A stretch of DNA of 64,000 bases from Pseudomonadota bacterium (lineage in GTDB: Bacteria; Pseudomonadota; Alphaproteobacteria; Rhizobiales; Beijerinckiaceae). The number at the start of each line of letters is the position of its first letter. Positions within the stretch are counted from its first letter, which is position 1. The notes beneath the pieces are model-generated. The model was not told the DNA's origin. It saw only the letters and a program-made list of their open reading frames with translations, and made no database searches. The translations under genes and the position numbers were made by a program. The DNA lies in assembly GCA_023386155.1 (NCBI GenBank), contig JAEWKH010000002.1, positions 1 through 64,000 on the forward strand, given 5' to 3'. Below are positions 8,485 to 16,715 of the stretch, in pieces.

Positions 8485-8697
8485 GTGGAACGGACGGACC
8501 AGGAAATCGAGCATATCGCTCGTGCATTCTTCGTTGCCCGGCATGAAACCGGAGTTTGGGAGAACGCGTCGCGGGTGTTGAAGCATGAGTTTCGTCTCTA
8601 TGCCCGCCACGCCCTGAGCATGCTCGAGCGAAAGCAGGAGCAGAGCTGGGGCGAAGGCCGCAACCAGGACCCGGCGAAATCCCTCGAAGCCGCGTAA
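8485..8697 (+). CDS. Small hypothetical protein
   Basis: A 70-residue hydrophilic protein, probably mostly helical (VERTDQEIEHIARAFFVARH at the start). The GTG at 8485 is chosen because a GGGGG run lies seven bases upstream; a TTG at 8449 would add 12 residues. There is no signal peptide, membrane segment or recognised domain. It stands alone between a chemoreceptor and a protease-like gene. Real coding is supported by the ribosome-binding site and the codon bias, but the function is unknown. Confidence 0.55.
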   Translation: MERTDQEIEHIARAFFVARHETGVWENASRVLKHEFRLYARHALSMLERKQEQSWGEGRNQDPAKSLEAA

Positions 8698-8993
8698 CGC
8701 GCCGGTCGTCCCAGGGCACCAAAACATCGGAACCGGAAGCGGCTTCCGCTACTGGGGTCCCATCCGACGGTCGTTTCAAAGGGTGACCGCTCCCCGCGGA
8801 AGCCAGGCCCCTTTCTCTCGGGCGCAGCCACCTGGACCGCACGATGCGCCACGAGGCACCCGGGTCTCCTTCCGGGCTCAAGGCCGCACCACGGCTTTTT
8901 GTGCGTCAAAAGGAGAGGGCCTGTTGAAGGCGTCGCGTTTCCTGCCATCTTGAAGGGATGCAGGCTCTCCACCGGGGGCCTGAGGAGCGTTTC

Positions 8994-9974
8994 ATGCAAT
9001 CACCGGACGAATGGGAGATCCCTCCTGAGTTCCAGCCCGATCCGAGAACCCTCGGCTACGACCTCAAGAATGCCCTTGCCGCCGTGGTTTCCCTCAGGGC
9101 GCGGGTTCCCGAAGACGCCTTCACGGCCGAGACGCTCGGGACGGAACGGGCGGGACAGGGCGTCGTCATCCGGGATGACGGGCTTGTCGTCACCATCGGA
9201 TACCTGATTGCCGAAGCCGAGGAAGTCTGGCTGACCACCAACAAGGGGCGGGCCGTTCAAGCCCATGTTCTCGCTTACGATTACGAGAGCGGTTTCGGTT
9301 TGGTGCAGGCGCTCGAGCCCCTGGGCGTGCCCGTGCTGGCCCTGGGCGATTCCCGGCACCTGAAGCCTGGCGACCAGGTCGTGGTCGGAGGCTGCGGCGG
9401 GCAGACCCATTCGCTCGCGGCCCAGGTCGTCGCCTGCCAGGAATTCGCGGGTTATTGGGAATATCTGATCGACCCGGCCATCTTTACGGCCCCGGCACAC
9501 CCCAATTGGGGAGGAACGGCCCTGATCGGGCCCGGTGGGGATCTGGTCGGCATCGGCTCGCTCCAGCTCCAGCATCAGGCCTCCGGCGGCACCGTGGTGC
9601 CGCTCAACATGAGCGTGCCGATCGACCTCCTGAAGCCGATCCTCGACGATCTCCTGACCCTTGGACGGACCAAGAGCCGTCCGAGGCCATGGCTCGGGTT
9701 CTATGTGGCCGAGGCCGAGGACGACCAGGTCACGATCATCGGCTTGGCCGGGGATGCGCCGGCGCAGCGCGCGGGCCTGCGGGCAGGGGACCAGGTCCAC
9801 GCGGTCGCGGGCCAGCCCGTGACGTCCCTGGCGGAGTTCTATCGCGCCATCTGGGACCTGGGCGCTGCCGGGGTCGATGTTCCCCTGACCCTCGAGCGGG
9901 AGGGGGACATGTTCGACGTGACGATCCGGTCCGCCGACCGGGGCCGCTTCATGAAGGGACCCCGCCTGCAATAA
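8994..9974 (+). CDS. HtrA/DegP-like trypsin-PDZ protein lacking the catalytic triad
   Basis: A 326-residue protein with a trypsin-like double barrel (about 25-215) and a C-terminal PDZ domain (about 228-315, AQRAGLRAGDQVHAVAGQPV). Compared with DegP, the catalytic His (TNNHVI) is Tyr70 (TIGYLI), the Asp (SDIAL) is Gly100 (SGFGL), and the Ser of NSGG is Trp172 (PNWGG). All three positions are replaced, so hydrolytic activity is not expected. It has no signal peptide, so it is probably cytoplasmic, perhaps a peptide-binding or scaffold protein. The start at 8994 is chosen for the upstream GAGGAG; an ATG at 8958 is less likely. Confidence 0.85.
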   Translation: MQSPDEWEIPPEFQPDPRTLGYDLKNALAAVVSLRARVPEDAFTAETLGTERAGQGVVIRDDGLVVTIGYLIAEAEEVWLTTNKGRAVQAHVLAYDYESGFGLVQALEPLGVPVLALGDSRHLKPGDQVVVGGCGGQTHSLAAQVVACQEFAGYWEYLIDPAIFTAPAHPNWGGTALIGPGGDLVGIGSLQLQHQASGGTVVPLNMSVPIDLLKPILDDLLTLGRTKSRPRPWLGFYVAEAEDDQVTIIGLAGDAPAQRAGLRAGDQVHAVAGQPVTSLAEFYRAIWDLGAAGVDVPLTLEREGDMFDVTIRSADRGRFMKGPRLQ

Positions 9975-10079
9975 CGGCCGAAGCCCTGCCGCAGGTGCCT
10001 TGCGCCGGACGCGCTGGCATTCTCCGTCGGCAATCGTGCGCATCCTGGGCGAGCGCCGCTTCTCAGGGGAGGTTGAGAC

Positions 10080-10916
10080 ATGAGCCTGAACGTGACGCTG
10101 CCGGATGGCGAAACCGTTCCTGCCCTTGGGCAGGGAACCTGGCAGATGGCCGAGACGGCGGGCCGCCGGAAGCAGGAGATCGAGGCGCTTCGTCTGGGCG
10201 TCGAACTTGGCATGACACTGATCGACACTGCCGAAATGTACGGGGAAGGGGCCGCGGAGGAACTCGTGGCCGAGGCTCTCTCCGAACAGCGTGGACAGCT
10301 CTTCCTCGTGAGCAAAGTCTATCCCCACAATGCGAGCCGCAAGGGCGTCGCGCAGGCCTGCGAGCGCAGCCTCAAGCGCCTCAAGACGGATCGGCTGGAT
10401 CTTTACCTCCTCCATTGGCGGGGAAGCGTGCCTCTGGAAGAGACGATTGCCGGATTCGAGGAGCTTCGCCGCTCCGGCAAAATCCGCCATTGGGGCGTGA
10501 GCAACTTCGATGTCGACGACATGGAGGAGCTGTTCCGGATCCCGGGAGGTGAGAATTGTGCCGCCAATCAGGTGCTCTACAACGTGACCAGGCGCGGGCC
10601 GGAGTTCGATCTCGTGCCTTGGATGGCCAGGCATCGCATGCCGCTCATGGCCTACAGCCCGGTCGAGCAGGGAAGGCTCCCGCGTGGCGGCGTTCTGCAG
10701 AGCATCGGGCGCATCCATGGAGCGACCCCGTTCCAGATTGCCCTGGCCTGGCTTCTTCAGAGGCCGTCCGTGATCGCCATTCCGAAGGCGGCAAGCCCCG
10801 ATCATGTGCGCGACAACCATCGGGCGCTTGAGATCCGGCTCAGTCCGGAGGATCTTGCTGCCATCGACGAGGAGTTTTCCCCGCCCAAGCGCAAGCGCCC
10901 GCTTGAGATGATCTGA
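10080..10916 (+). CDS. Aldo/keto reductase
   Basis: A 278-residue NAD(P)H-dependent oxidoreductase of the aldo/keto reductase superfamily, of normal length. The catalytic tetrad is complete: Asp49, Tyr54 (DTAEMYGEG), Lys79 (SKVYP) and His112 (LHWRGS). The C-terminal segment IAIPKAASPDHVRDN is the usual nicotinamide-cofactor phosphate-binding region. The start ATG follows GGGGAGGTTGAG. It resembles DkgA/YeaE-type enzymes that reduce aldehydes or dicarbonyls; the physiological substrate is unknown. It is followed 32 bp later by an inositol-monophosphatase-family gene on the same strand, with which it may be cotranscribed. Confidence 0.92.
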   Translation: MSLNVTLPDGETVPALGQGTWQMAETAGRRKQEIEALRLGVELGMTLIDTAEMYGEGAAEELVAEALSEQRGQLFLVSKVYPHNASRKGVAQACERSLKRLKTDRLDLYLLHWRGSVPLEETIAGFEELRRSGKIRHWGVSNFDVDDMEELFRIPGGENCAANQVLYNVTRRGPEFDLVPWMARHRMPLMAYSPVEQGRLPRGGVLQSIGRIHGATPFQIALAWLLQRPSVIAIPKAASPDHVRDNHRALEIRLSPEDLAAIDEEFSPPKRKRPLEMI

Positions 10917-10948
10917 TCCATGGCCGAGAAGCAGGACACCAACGACCT

Positions 10949-11791
10949 ATGGCATTCACCCGCACCGACGCACTCGCAGTCGCAGAGATTCTCAGGACCG
11001 TGGCACAGGCCGAGATCCTGCCGCGGTTCCGGAACCTGTCCGCCGATGCGGTCCGCACGAAATCCTCGCCGCTCGATCTGGTGACGGATGCGGATGAGGC
11101 GGCCGAGCGCGCCATCGAGGCCGAGCTTCTGCGCCGCTTCCCGGGGGCGTTTGTTGTCGGCGAGGAGGGCGTCAGCCGCGATGCGCGCCTGCTCGATGGA
11201 CTCGGGGAGGCCGACCTTGCCTTCATCCTCGATCCCGTCGACGGCACCTTGAACTTCGCCTCCGGTCTGCCGCTCTTCGGCGTGATGGCCGCCGTGACAA
11301 TCAGGGGCGAGGTCGTCTGCGGCGTGATCCTGGACCCGATCTCGGACGACTGGTCCATGGCCGTTCGCGGGGAAGGCGCGTGGATCCAGCGCCCGGACGG
11401 CAGCACCACTCCACTTCGGGCTGCTTCATCCGTGCCGTTGCCGCGCATGGCGGGCAACGTCTCCTGGCGCTACCTGCCTGAAGACCTTCGTCCCGTGGTG
11501 ACGGGCAATCTGCCCAAGCTCGCGATGGCGGCCGATCTTCGCTGCTCGGCCCATATCTATCGCCAGATTGCGGCCGGTCACCTGCACTTCTCGTTCTCGT
11601 CCAGCGTGATGCCGTGGGATCACGCGGCCGGCTGGCTGATCCATCGTGAGGCCGGAGGCCACACGGCGCATTTCGACGGTTCACCCTACCGCCCCGTCAA
11701 CCGCAGCGGCGGGCTCATCAGCGCTCCGGACGAGGAAAGCTGGACGGCCCTGCGCGATGCGCTTCTCACGCAAGGATCAGCGCATCGTTGA
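10949..11791 (+). CDS. Inositol monophosphatase family protein
   Basis: A 280-residue magnesium-dependent sugar-phosphatase-type enzyme. Metal-binding motifs are visible: GEEG (residues about 71-74) and the signature DPVDGTLNFASG (about 95-106), plus WDHAAGWLIHREAGG near residues 215-229, where Asp is the third metal ligand. Members act on inositol phosphates, histidinol phosphate, fructose-1,6-bisphosphate or adenosine bisphosphate; this one cannot be assigned further. The start ATG at 10949 lacks a strong ribosome-binding site. It probably follows the aldo/keto reductase in one transcript. Confidence 0.88.
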   Translation: MAFTRTDALAVAEILRTVAQAEILPRFRNLSADAVRTKSSPLDLVTDADEAAERAIEAELLRRFPGAFVVGEEGVSRDARLLDGLGEADLAFILDPVDGTLNFASGLPLFGVMAAVTIRGEVVCGVILDPISDDWSMAVRGEGAWIQRPDGSTTPLRAASSVPLPRMAGNVSWRYLPEDLRPVVTGNLPKLAMAADLRCSAHIYRQIAAGHLHFSFSSSVMPWDHAAGWLIHREAGGHTAHFDGSPYRPVNRSGGLISAPDEESWTALRDALLTQGSAHR

Positions 11792-11843
11792 TTGCGGTGC
11801 CTCTGTCCCGCTCGTGCATCGTGCGGACCCAGAAGGCCGCTTC

Positions 11844-12293
11844 TCAGCGCGGATCCTCCGGAAGCATGTCGGCAAGGTCCTGCAGGAACTTGATCGACGC
11901 GGGCGGGCGGCCCTCCTGTTCGGCGATCTTGATGATGTTGTTCAGGATGTTGGCGATCTCGCCCAGTTTTGCGACGCGGCCCGCCGACAGGACGTGGAAG
12001 AAGGTCGAGAACGCCACGGCGATGGCCTGATCGTGCTCCTCGAGCCGGCGGCACTGCTCCTTGAGCGCCTTGATGTCCCTTTCCTGCGCCGAAACGATTT
12101 CGACCAGGGTCAGCATCTGCTCGGCCAGGGTATCCACGGAAGCGTTCATGTCGGTCGGGCGTCCCAAATCTGCAATGTTCGAGGGGGAAAGGGGCTGAAA
12201 GTCGTCGGCAACCTTGAGCCTGAGCGACTCGCTCACAGCGAGCAGGGCGATCGATAAACGATCCTCGTCCTTCGGATGAATGTCGACATTCAT
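11844..12293 (-). CDS. Hypothetical protein with coiled-coil segment
   Basis: About 149 residues from the ATG at 12293 (MNVDIHPKDEDRLSIALLA). The frame stays open upstream for 53 more codons, but that part looks non-coding. A heptad-like stretch (LAEQMLTLVEIVSAQERDIK, then ALKEQCRRLEEH) at about residues 55-87 suggests a coiled coil. There is no signal peptide or membrane segment. It converges with the phosphatase gene and lies between it and a repeat element. No family was recognised. Confidence 0.6.
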   Translation of the reverse strand: MNVDIHPKDEDRLSIALLAVSESLRLKVADDFQPLSPSNIADLGRPTDMNASVDTLAEQMLTLVEIVSAQERDIKALKEQCRRLEEHDQAIAVAFSTFFHVLSAGRVAKLGEIANILNNIIKIAEQEGRPPASIKFLQDLADMLPEDPR

Positions 12294-12462
12294 GGAAGCC
12301 TGGCGCGCATGCCTCGCCGCTGCATCATTCGGGACGCCCTGGGGCGAACCCGTCGTGCGGGTCAGTCTGGACATTGCCTGCCGCAAGAAACGACGCAACT
12401 TCACCTGGACATCGGCTATCACGTTCCCACGTCTGCTCCCACGACTCCGCACCTCTCTTCAG

Positions 12463-12585
12463 AGCGTCGGACCGAAAAGCGGATTTCACTTCTCGGTTCG
12501 TCGTCATGAGAGAAAAGCTCACGACCGTATCATGACTCCCAAGCAAATGCTTCAGGAAGCTCTCTAGCGCATCGTGCGGAAAGTG
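12463..12585. repeat. Dispersed palindromic repeat element, copy 1
   Basis: Non-coding sequence just downstream of serA. CTAGCGCATCGTGCGGAAAG (12564-12583) matches, with one mismatch over 22 bases, the reverse complement of 47505-47526. The opposite end (12463-12492, containing TCGGACCGAAAAGCGGATTT) resembles 47322-47350. The shared ends mark two members of a dispersed extragenic element of the kind common in Hyphomicrobiales genomes. It ends six bases before the serA stop codon. Confidence 0.6.
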
Positions 12586-12590
12586 ACAGG

Positions 12591-13838
12591 TTATCCCCTT
12601 GCGTAGAGCAGCCGCGCCCTGATGGTTCCCTCCAGCGCGCGGATCTCGTCGAGGGTCTCCCGGCTCTGCTCAGGCAGGCCTTCGGCCTCGATCACGACAT
12701 AGCCGATCTCGCCGTCCGTCTGCAGATGCTGGCCCGTGATGTTGAGGCCGCGCTGCGAGAAGGCGTTGTTGAGGCGGCCGAGGATGCCCGGCACGTTCCG
12801 GTGCACATGGATGTAGCGCGTGCCGGTGGCGCGGGACGGAAGCTGAACCTGCGGAAAGTTGACGGCCCCGACCGTCGTGCCGACATCGGAATATTCAACG
12901 AGCTTCTTGGCAACCTCTGCGCCGATGCGCTCCTGCGCCTCTTCGGTCGATCCGCCGATATGCGGTGTCAGAATGACGTTGGCGAGTCCTTGCAGCGGCG
13001 TGACGAAAGGCTCCTTGTTCGAAGCGGGCTCGGCGGGAAACACATCGACGGCGGCGCCGCGCAGATGACCGCTTCTCAGAGCCTCGGCGAGCGCGTCGAG
13101 ATCGACGACCGTGCCCCGGCTGTTGTTGATGAGATAAGCGCCCTTCTTCATCGCGGCGATCTCGGTCTTGCCGATCATCCCGTGCGTGGCCGGGGTCTCG
13201 GGAACGTGCAGGCTCACCACGTCGCTCTGGTTCAGCAGGGCATGCAGGCTGTCGGCAGGCTCCGTATTGCCGTGCCGAAGCTTGTCGGTCTGGTCGAAGA
13301 AGATGACCCGCATGCCCATGGCCTCGGCCAGATAGGAGAGCTGCGAACCGATATTGCCGTAGCCGACGATGCCGAGCGTCTTGCCGCGAACCTCATGGCT
13401 GTCGATGGCGGACTTGTCCCATTGCCCCGCATGGGCTGACGTGGATTTGGGAAACGTGCGCCGCAACAGCATGACGATTTCGCCGATCACCAGCTCGGCC
13501 ACGCTTCGGGTGTTGGAGAAGGGGGCGTTGAAGACGGGGACGCCCGCATGCCGCGCAGCCTCCAGGTCGACCTGGTTCGTGCCGACGCTGAAGCAGCCGA
13601 CGGCGATCAGCCTGTTCGCCGCTTCCAGAACCCTGGCCGTCAGCTGCGTCCGGGAGCGGATGCCGAGCAGATGGACACCCTGCAACGCCTCGATCAGCTG
13701 ATCCTCGTCAAGGGCGGTCTTGAGATAGGTCAGGTTCGCGTAGCCGGCACCCCTGATCAGCTCGACGGCGCTGTCGTTCACGCCCTCGAGCAGGAGAATG
13801 CGGATCCTGTCTTTCTGAAGAGAGAACATCTCGGACAT
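12591..13838 (-). CDS. serA: D-3-phosphoglycerate dehydrogenase
   Basis: A 415-residue enzyme of the E. coli-type SerA length, with substrate- and NAD-binding domains and a C-terminal ACT domain (about 340-412, YIHVHRNVPGILGRLNNAFS). The NAD motif GIVGYGNIG is near residue 155, and catalytic segments include NNSRGTVVDLDAL (Arg), a Glu in the following strand, and LTPHIGGSTEEAQ (His). It oxidises 3-phosphoglycerate in the first step of serine synthesis, and the ACT domain allows serine feedback. The start at 13838 has GGAG five bases upstream; an upstream in-frame ATG at 13886 is less likely. It is a single gene, divergent from an O-antigen-ligase-family gene. Confidence 0.95.
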   Translation of the reverse strand: MSEMFSLQKDRIRILLLEGVNDSAVELIRGAGYANLTYLKTALDEDQLIEALQGVHLLGIRSRTQLTARVLEAANRLIAVGCFSVGTNQVDLEAARHAGVPVFNAPFSNTRSVAELVIGEIVMLLRRTFPKSTSAHAGQWDKSAIDSHEVRGKTLGIVGYGNIGSQLSYLAEAMGMRVIFFDQTDKLRHGNTEPADSLHALLNQSDVVSLHVPETPATHGMIGKTEIAAMKKGAYLINNSRGTVVDLDALAEALRSGHLRGAAVDVFPAEPASNKEPFVTPLQGLANVILTPHIGGSTEEAQERIGAEVAKKLVEYSDVGTTVGAVNFPQVQLPSRATGTRYIHVHRNVPGILGRLNNAFSQRGLNITGQHLQTDGEIGYVVIEAEGLPEQSRETLDEIRALEGTIRARLLYARG

Positions 13839-14422
13839 GTCGGCTCCATTCGACTTGAGCCGGCATGCCATACCGTGCGGGGGCAACGGCGCAAGCCCTT
13901 TGGGCGCATCGTGCCTATGCCCCGGGAGAGGAGGGCTGCCTCGTCAGGACGAGGGCCATACCTCTGATGTTCCGTTACGACAGTGCCGGTCTGGACTATG
14001 ATAGGTCGATCCGGTTGCAAAGGCAGCCGGTCAAGGAGACGGGAGCCGCTGCCGGATGTACGCGCGGCTCCCGTTCCGTTTCCGGGCTGCGATTATTCCG
14101 GTTGACGTTACGGCTCGTGCGGTTGCGGAGCTTCAGGCCGGCTCGACTCCTTTCCGCTCAGTCCCGCGCCGTTCGGCGACGCCACGCCGACAGCAGCGAC
14201 ATTCCGTCGTTTTAAGGCCGATCGATCCCGTTCGGACTAGGAAGTTCGTCGCTTCTCGCTTACTGATGCTTCGGCTTGGCCGGTCGGCCAAGTATTTCGG
14301 CTTGCCCGGCCGGCCAAGTATATTGAGCCGATTCCAGGTGAATCCTGGTTGCCGGATCTCAGGTTTCTGGATAGCGATGATGCGTATGCTCGCAGTTCAT
14401 GAAGCGGATGTTGAGGACAAAT
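13839..14422. promoter_or_regulatory. Long intergenic region between serA and the O-antigen-ligase-family gene
   Basis: About 580 bp with no convincing gene; a long open frame continues upstream of the ligase-like gene but its translation is basic, low-complexity and unlike a protein. It contains the tandem palindromic repeat described at 14272-14323 and becomes AT-richer towards 14400, as expected for promoter DNA. Both divergent genes are probably controlled from here. Confidence 0.4.
14272..14323. repeat. Tandem 26-bp repeat with palindromic cores
   Basis: Two copies with a period of 26 bp. The copies at 14272-14295 and 14298-14321 match at 22 of 24 positions. The first contains TTGGCCGGTCGGCCAA, a near-perfect palindrome, and the second TTGCCCGGCCGGCCAA. 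Two dyads spaced about 2.5 helical turns apart, 120-170 bp before the downstream start codon, look like paired operator sites. Confidence 0.65.
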
Positions 14423-14449
14423 ATGCTGCGGACCCGCATGGACACATGA
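14423..14449 (+). CDS. Eight-codon leader ORF overlapping the next start codon
   Basis: ATG at 14423 has a good ribosome-binding site (TTGAGGA, six-base spacing) and encodes MLRTRMDT before TGA at 14447-14449. The stop overlaps the ATG of the membrane-protein gene at 14446 (ATGA). That gene lacks its own strong ribosome-binding site, so translational coupling from this leader is plausible. Confidence 0.35.
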   Translation: MLRTRMDT

Positions 14450-15720
14450 ATTCGGAAGCAATTTTGACGCGTCCATTTTCAGGTAAATATCAGAATACTA
14501 GCGTCCATCTTGACAAGATCGGCCATGGCTTCGTCGTTGCCTTGCCGATAGCGATGGCGGTCGCCAATCGCTCTTCGCCGTTGTTTCTGGCCTGTGCGGC
14601 TGTTTTCGTGCTCGCCGCCCGTCTCGCCTCCGGTGCCATCCGGTTCGATCGTTCGGCGCTGGCCGGGCTGAGGGCAGGGGCTCTCGTCCTTGTGCTGTGC
14701 GGGTTCGTCTATCCTCTGATCTCGCTCGGCTGGGCGATGCGACCGGCCGTAGGGTTGTTTACGTTAGGTGAGGCCATCATCCCGGTCGTTTCGGGGGCGG
14801 TCCTGGTCATAAGCTGGCGTGCCGCTCCGCCGCCCCGCTGGTTGATCCGGGGCCTTGCAGGATCCATGCTGATCGCCGCAGGGCTGATCGTTGCGGAACT
14901 CCTGCTCGACTTTCCTCTCCGGCCCCTGCTCGACAGGCGGGTCGGGACTTTCATCCACAACAGGCCCGTCGTAACGCTGTTTCTCCTGCTGGGGCCTGTC
15001 CTCGTCCTGGTCTGGCTTCAGGGACGGCGAGCGCTCTTCTGGGCCGTCCTCTTCGGAATCGTGGCGACGATCCTGATATCCGACAGCGAGGCCGCGAAGC
15101 TCGGGTTGCTGGCCGCTGCCGGGGCGTTCGCGCTGAGCTATGCCCCCTTCGTCTGGGTGAAGCGTCTGCTCACCATCGCCCTTCTCGGAGTGATCTGGAT
15201 ACAGCCCTTCTTCGGAAGCACCGTCGCCAAGTCCATGCCCGAGGCCATGATAGAAGCGACCAAGGCCGGGCATTCGCGGGAGCGCATCGAACTCTGGCAG
15301 GCCTTCAGCGACGTCAGCCTTCACTATCCGGTCCTGGGCACCGGGTTCTCGTCCTCGCCCTATATAGGCAGCCATCCGGTTGCCGCCGAAATCAATCCCG
15401 CGTACCGGAAGATGTTGAATGTCGGCCATCCCCATAACGCTTTCCTGCAAGTTTGGGTCGAACTGGGAGCGGTTGGGGCTCTCCTTATGTCGGCGCTCGT
15501 TCTTTGGGTGCTGAGGCGTCTTTCGAGCGCGCCGGCCAATATCCGCCGCGTCGGCATCATGACCCTCATGTCGGCAAGCGCGATCGCGCTTGTCAGCCAT
15601 GGTGCCTGGCAGGGGTGGTGGATTGCCGCGGTTGCCCTGGCCACCGCGCTCCTGACCCTCCGTCCCGACCGTCTGGATTTCCCCGAACGGCGCAGAGCGG
15701 CCGGACTGGCTCCTGCATGA
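14446..15720 (+). CDS. O-antigen ligase family membrane protein
   Basis: About 424 residues with roughly ten hydrophobic segments and a large periplasmic loop before the C-terminal helices. The motif GHPHNAFLQVWVELG, in the last third, is the His-containing signature of the Wzy_C/WaaL family, whose members ligate or polymerise polysaccharide at the periplasmic face. FSDVSLHYPVLGTGFSSSP precedes it, as in typical family members. The start is uncertain: ATG at 14446 (coupled to a leader ORF) is preferred, with ATG at 14377 possible. No other polysaccharide genes are adjacent, so the polymer handled is unknown. Confidence 0.78.
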   Translation: MNSEAILTRPFSGKYQNTSVHLDKIGHGFVVALPIAMAVANRSSPLFLACAAVFVLAARLASGAIRFDRSALAGLRAGALVLVLCGFVYPLISLGWAMRPAVGLFTLGEAIIPVVSGAVLVISWRAAPPPRWLIRGLAGSMLIAAGLIVAELLLDFPLRPLLDRRVGTFIHNRPVVTLFLLLGPVLVLVWLQGRRALFWAVLFGIVATILISDSEAAKLGLLAAAGAFALSYAPFVWVKRLLTIALLGVIWIQPFFGSTVAKSMPEAMIEATKAGHSRERIELWQAFSDVSLHYPVLGTGFSSSPYIGSHPVAAEINPAYRKMLNVGHPHNAFLQVWVELGAVGALLMSALVLWVLRRLSSAPANIRRVGIMTLMSASAIALVSHGAWQGWWIAAVALATALLTLRPDRLDFPERRRAAGLAPA

Positions 15721-15836
15721 ATTGTCAGGCTTGGCGGGATCCAAGCCCCTCCGGTGCGTGTTTGCACTCAAACAGGACTGGATGCGCCCCCCTGAGCGGC
15801 CGCTGTCATGGAGGGGCATGACGAGAAGGGGGCCAA

Positions 15837-16610
15837 GTGCCGCGAATCCTGACCTACAACGTGCACCGCTGCCTCGGGACGGACGGGCGGCTTTCGCCGT
15901 CGCGGATCGCCGACGTGATCGCGGCCTATGAGCCGGATGTGGTCGCCCTTCAGGAGCTCGATGTCGGGCGCCTTCGCACGGGCGGGATCGATCAGGCCCA
16001 TGCGATCGCGCAGGCGCTCGGAATGCACGTCCATTTCCACGCCAGCCTGAAGGTCCTCGAGGAGCAGTACGGCAACGCCATCCTGACCCACAGGCCGTCG
16101 CAGCTGGTGAAGGCGGAGGCGCTTCCGGGATGGGCCCGCAAGCCTGGCCTGGAGCCGCGGGGGGCGCTCTGGGCCTCTGTCCAGATCGGCGGCGCGGAGG
16201 TTCAGGTGATCAACACCCATCTGGGCCTGCGCCGGCCCGAACGGCTGGCCCAGGTCGATACCCTGCTGGGCCCGCAATGGCTCGGGCACCGGGCCTGCCG
16301 GGAGCCGGTGATCCTGGTGGGAGACTTCAACGCCACCCCGCGATCGCGGGCCTATCGGCGCCTGGCGGCGCATCTTTGCGATGCCCAGACGGAGGCGCGC
16401 CCGCCACGGCCCAGGGCGACCTTCCCCTCCCGGCTGCCGATCCTGCGCCTCGACCATGTCTTCGTCAGCCGCTCGATCCGTGTCATGCGGGTCGAAACCG
16501 TGCGCATCCCTCTCGCCCGCGTCGCCTCCGACCACCTGCCGCTCCTGGTGGAGTTCCAGGTCGCCCATGGCAAGGCGCACAAGCCCGACCTTGCCCATGC
16601 ACAGGAATAG
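15837..16610 (+). CDS. Endonuclease/exonuclease/phosphatase family protein (YbhP-like)
   Basis: A 257-residue metal-dependent hydrolase of the EEP fold. The metal and catalytic motifs are present: LTYNVHRC (Asn, residue about 8), ALQELDVGR (Glu, about 40), INTHLG (His, about 125), VGDFNATPRS (Asp and Asn, about 163-165) and SDHLPLLVEF (Asp-His near the end). The start is a GTG five bases after GGGGG. It is followed by an UPF0104/YbhN-type membrane protein and a convergent phospholipase D gene, matching the E. coli ybhP, ybhN and clsB neighbourhood, which suggests a role in phospholipid metabolism rather than DNA cleavage. Confidence 0.88.
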   Translation: MPRILTYNVHRCLGTDGRLSPSRIADVIAAYEPDVVALQELDVGRLRTGGIDQAHAIAQALGMHVHFHASLKVLEEQYGNAILTHRPSQLVKAEALPGWARKPGLEPRGALWASVQIGGAEVQVINTHLGLRRPERLAQVDTLLGPQWLGHRACREPVILVGDFNATPRSRAYRRLAAHLCDAQTEARPPRPRATFPSRLPILRLDHVFVSRSIRVMRVETVRIPLARVASDHLPLLVEFQVAHGKAHKPDLAHAQE

Positions 16611-16715
16611 GGCGCGGCGCGCCCGGAGAGACGGATCGGAGGGCCTGCCAACGCGTTTAGCTCCCGGAGCGGAGCCGCTCCCGGCGGAAAGGCCCGATTG
16701 GATCGAGGAGAGCGG

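Noticed and set aside
13947..13975. GGAAC-N17-CGTC upstream of serA resembling an EcfG promoter
   Set aside because: It lies over 100 bp from a housekeeping biosynthetic gene; it shows that this degenerate motif arises by chance, which also lowers confidence in the weaker candidates above.
14056..14445. Upstream extension of the O-antigen-ligase-family frame
   Set aside because: The extra 130 residues are basic and unlike the family, and they cover the tandem palindromic repeats.
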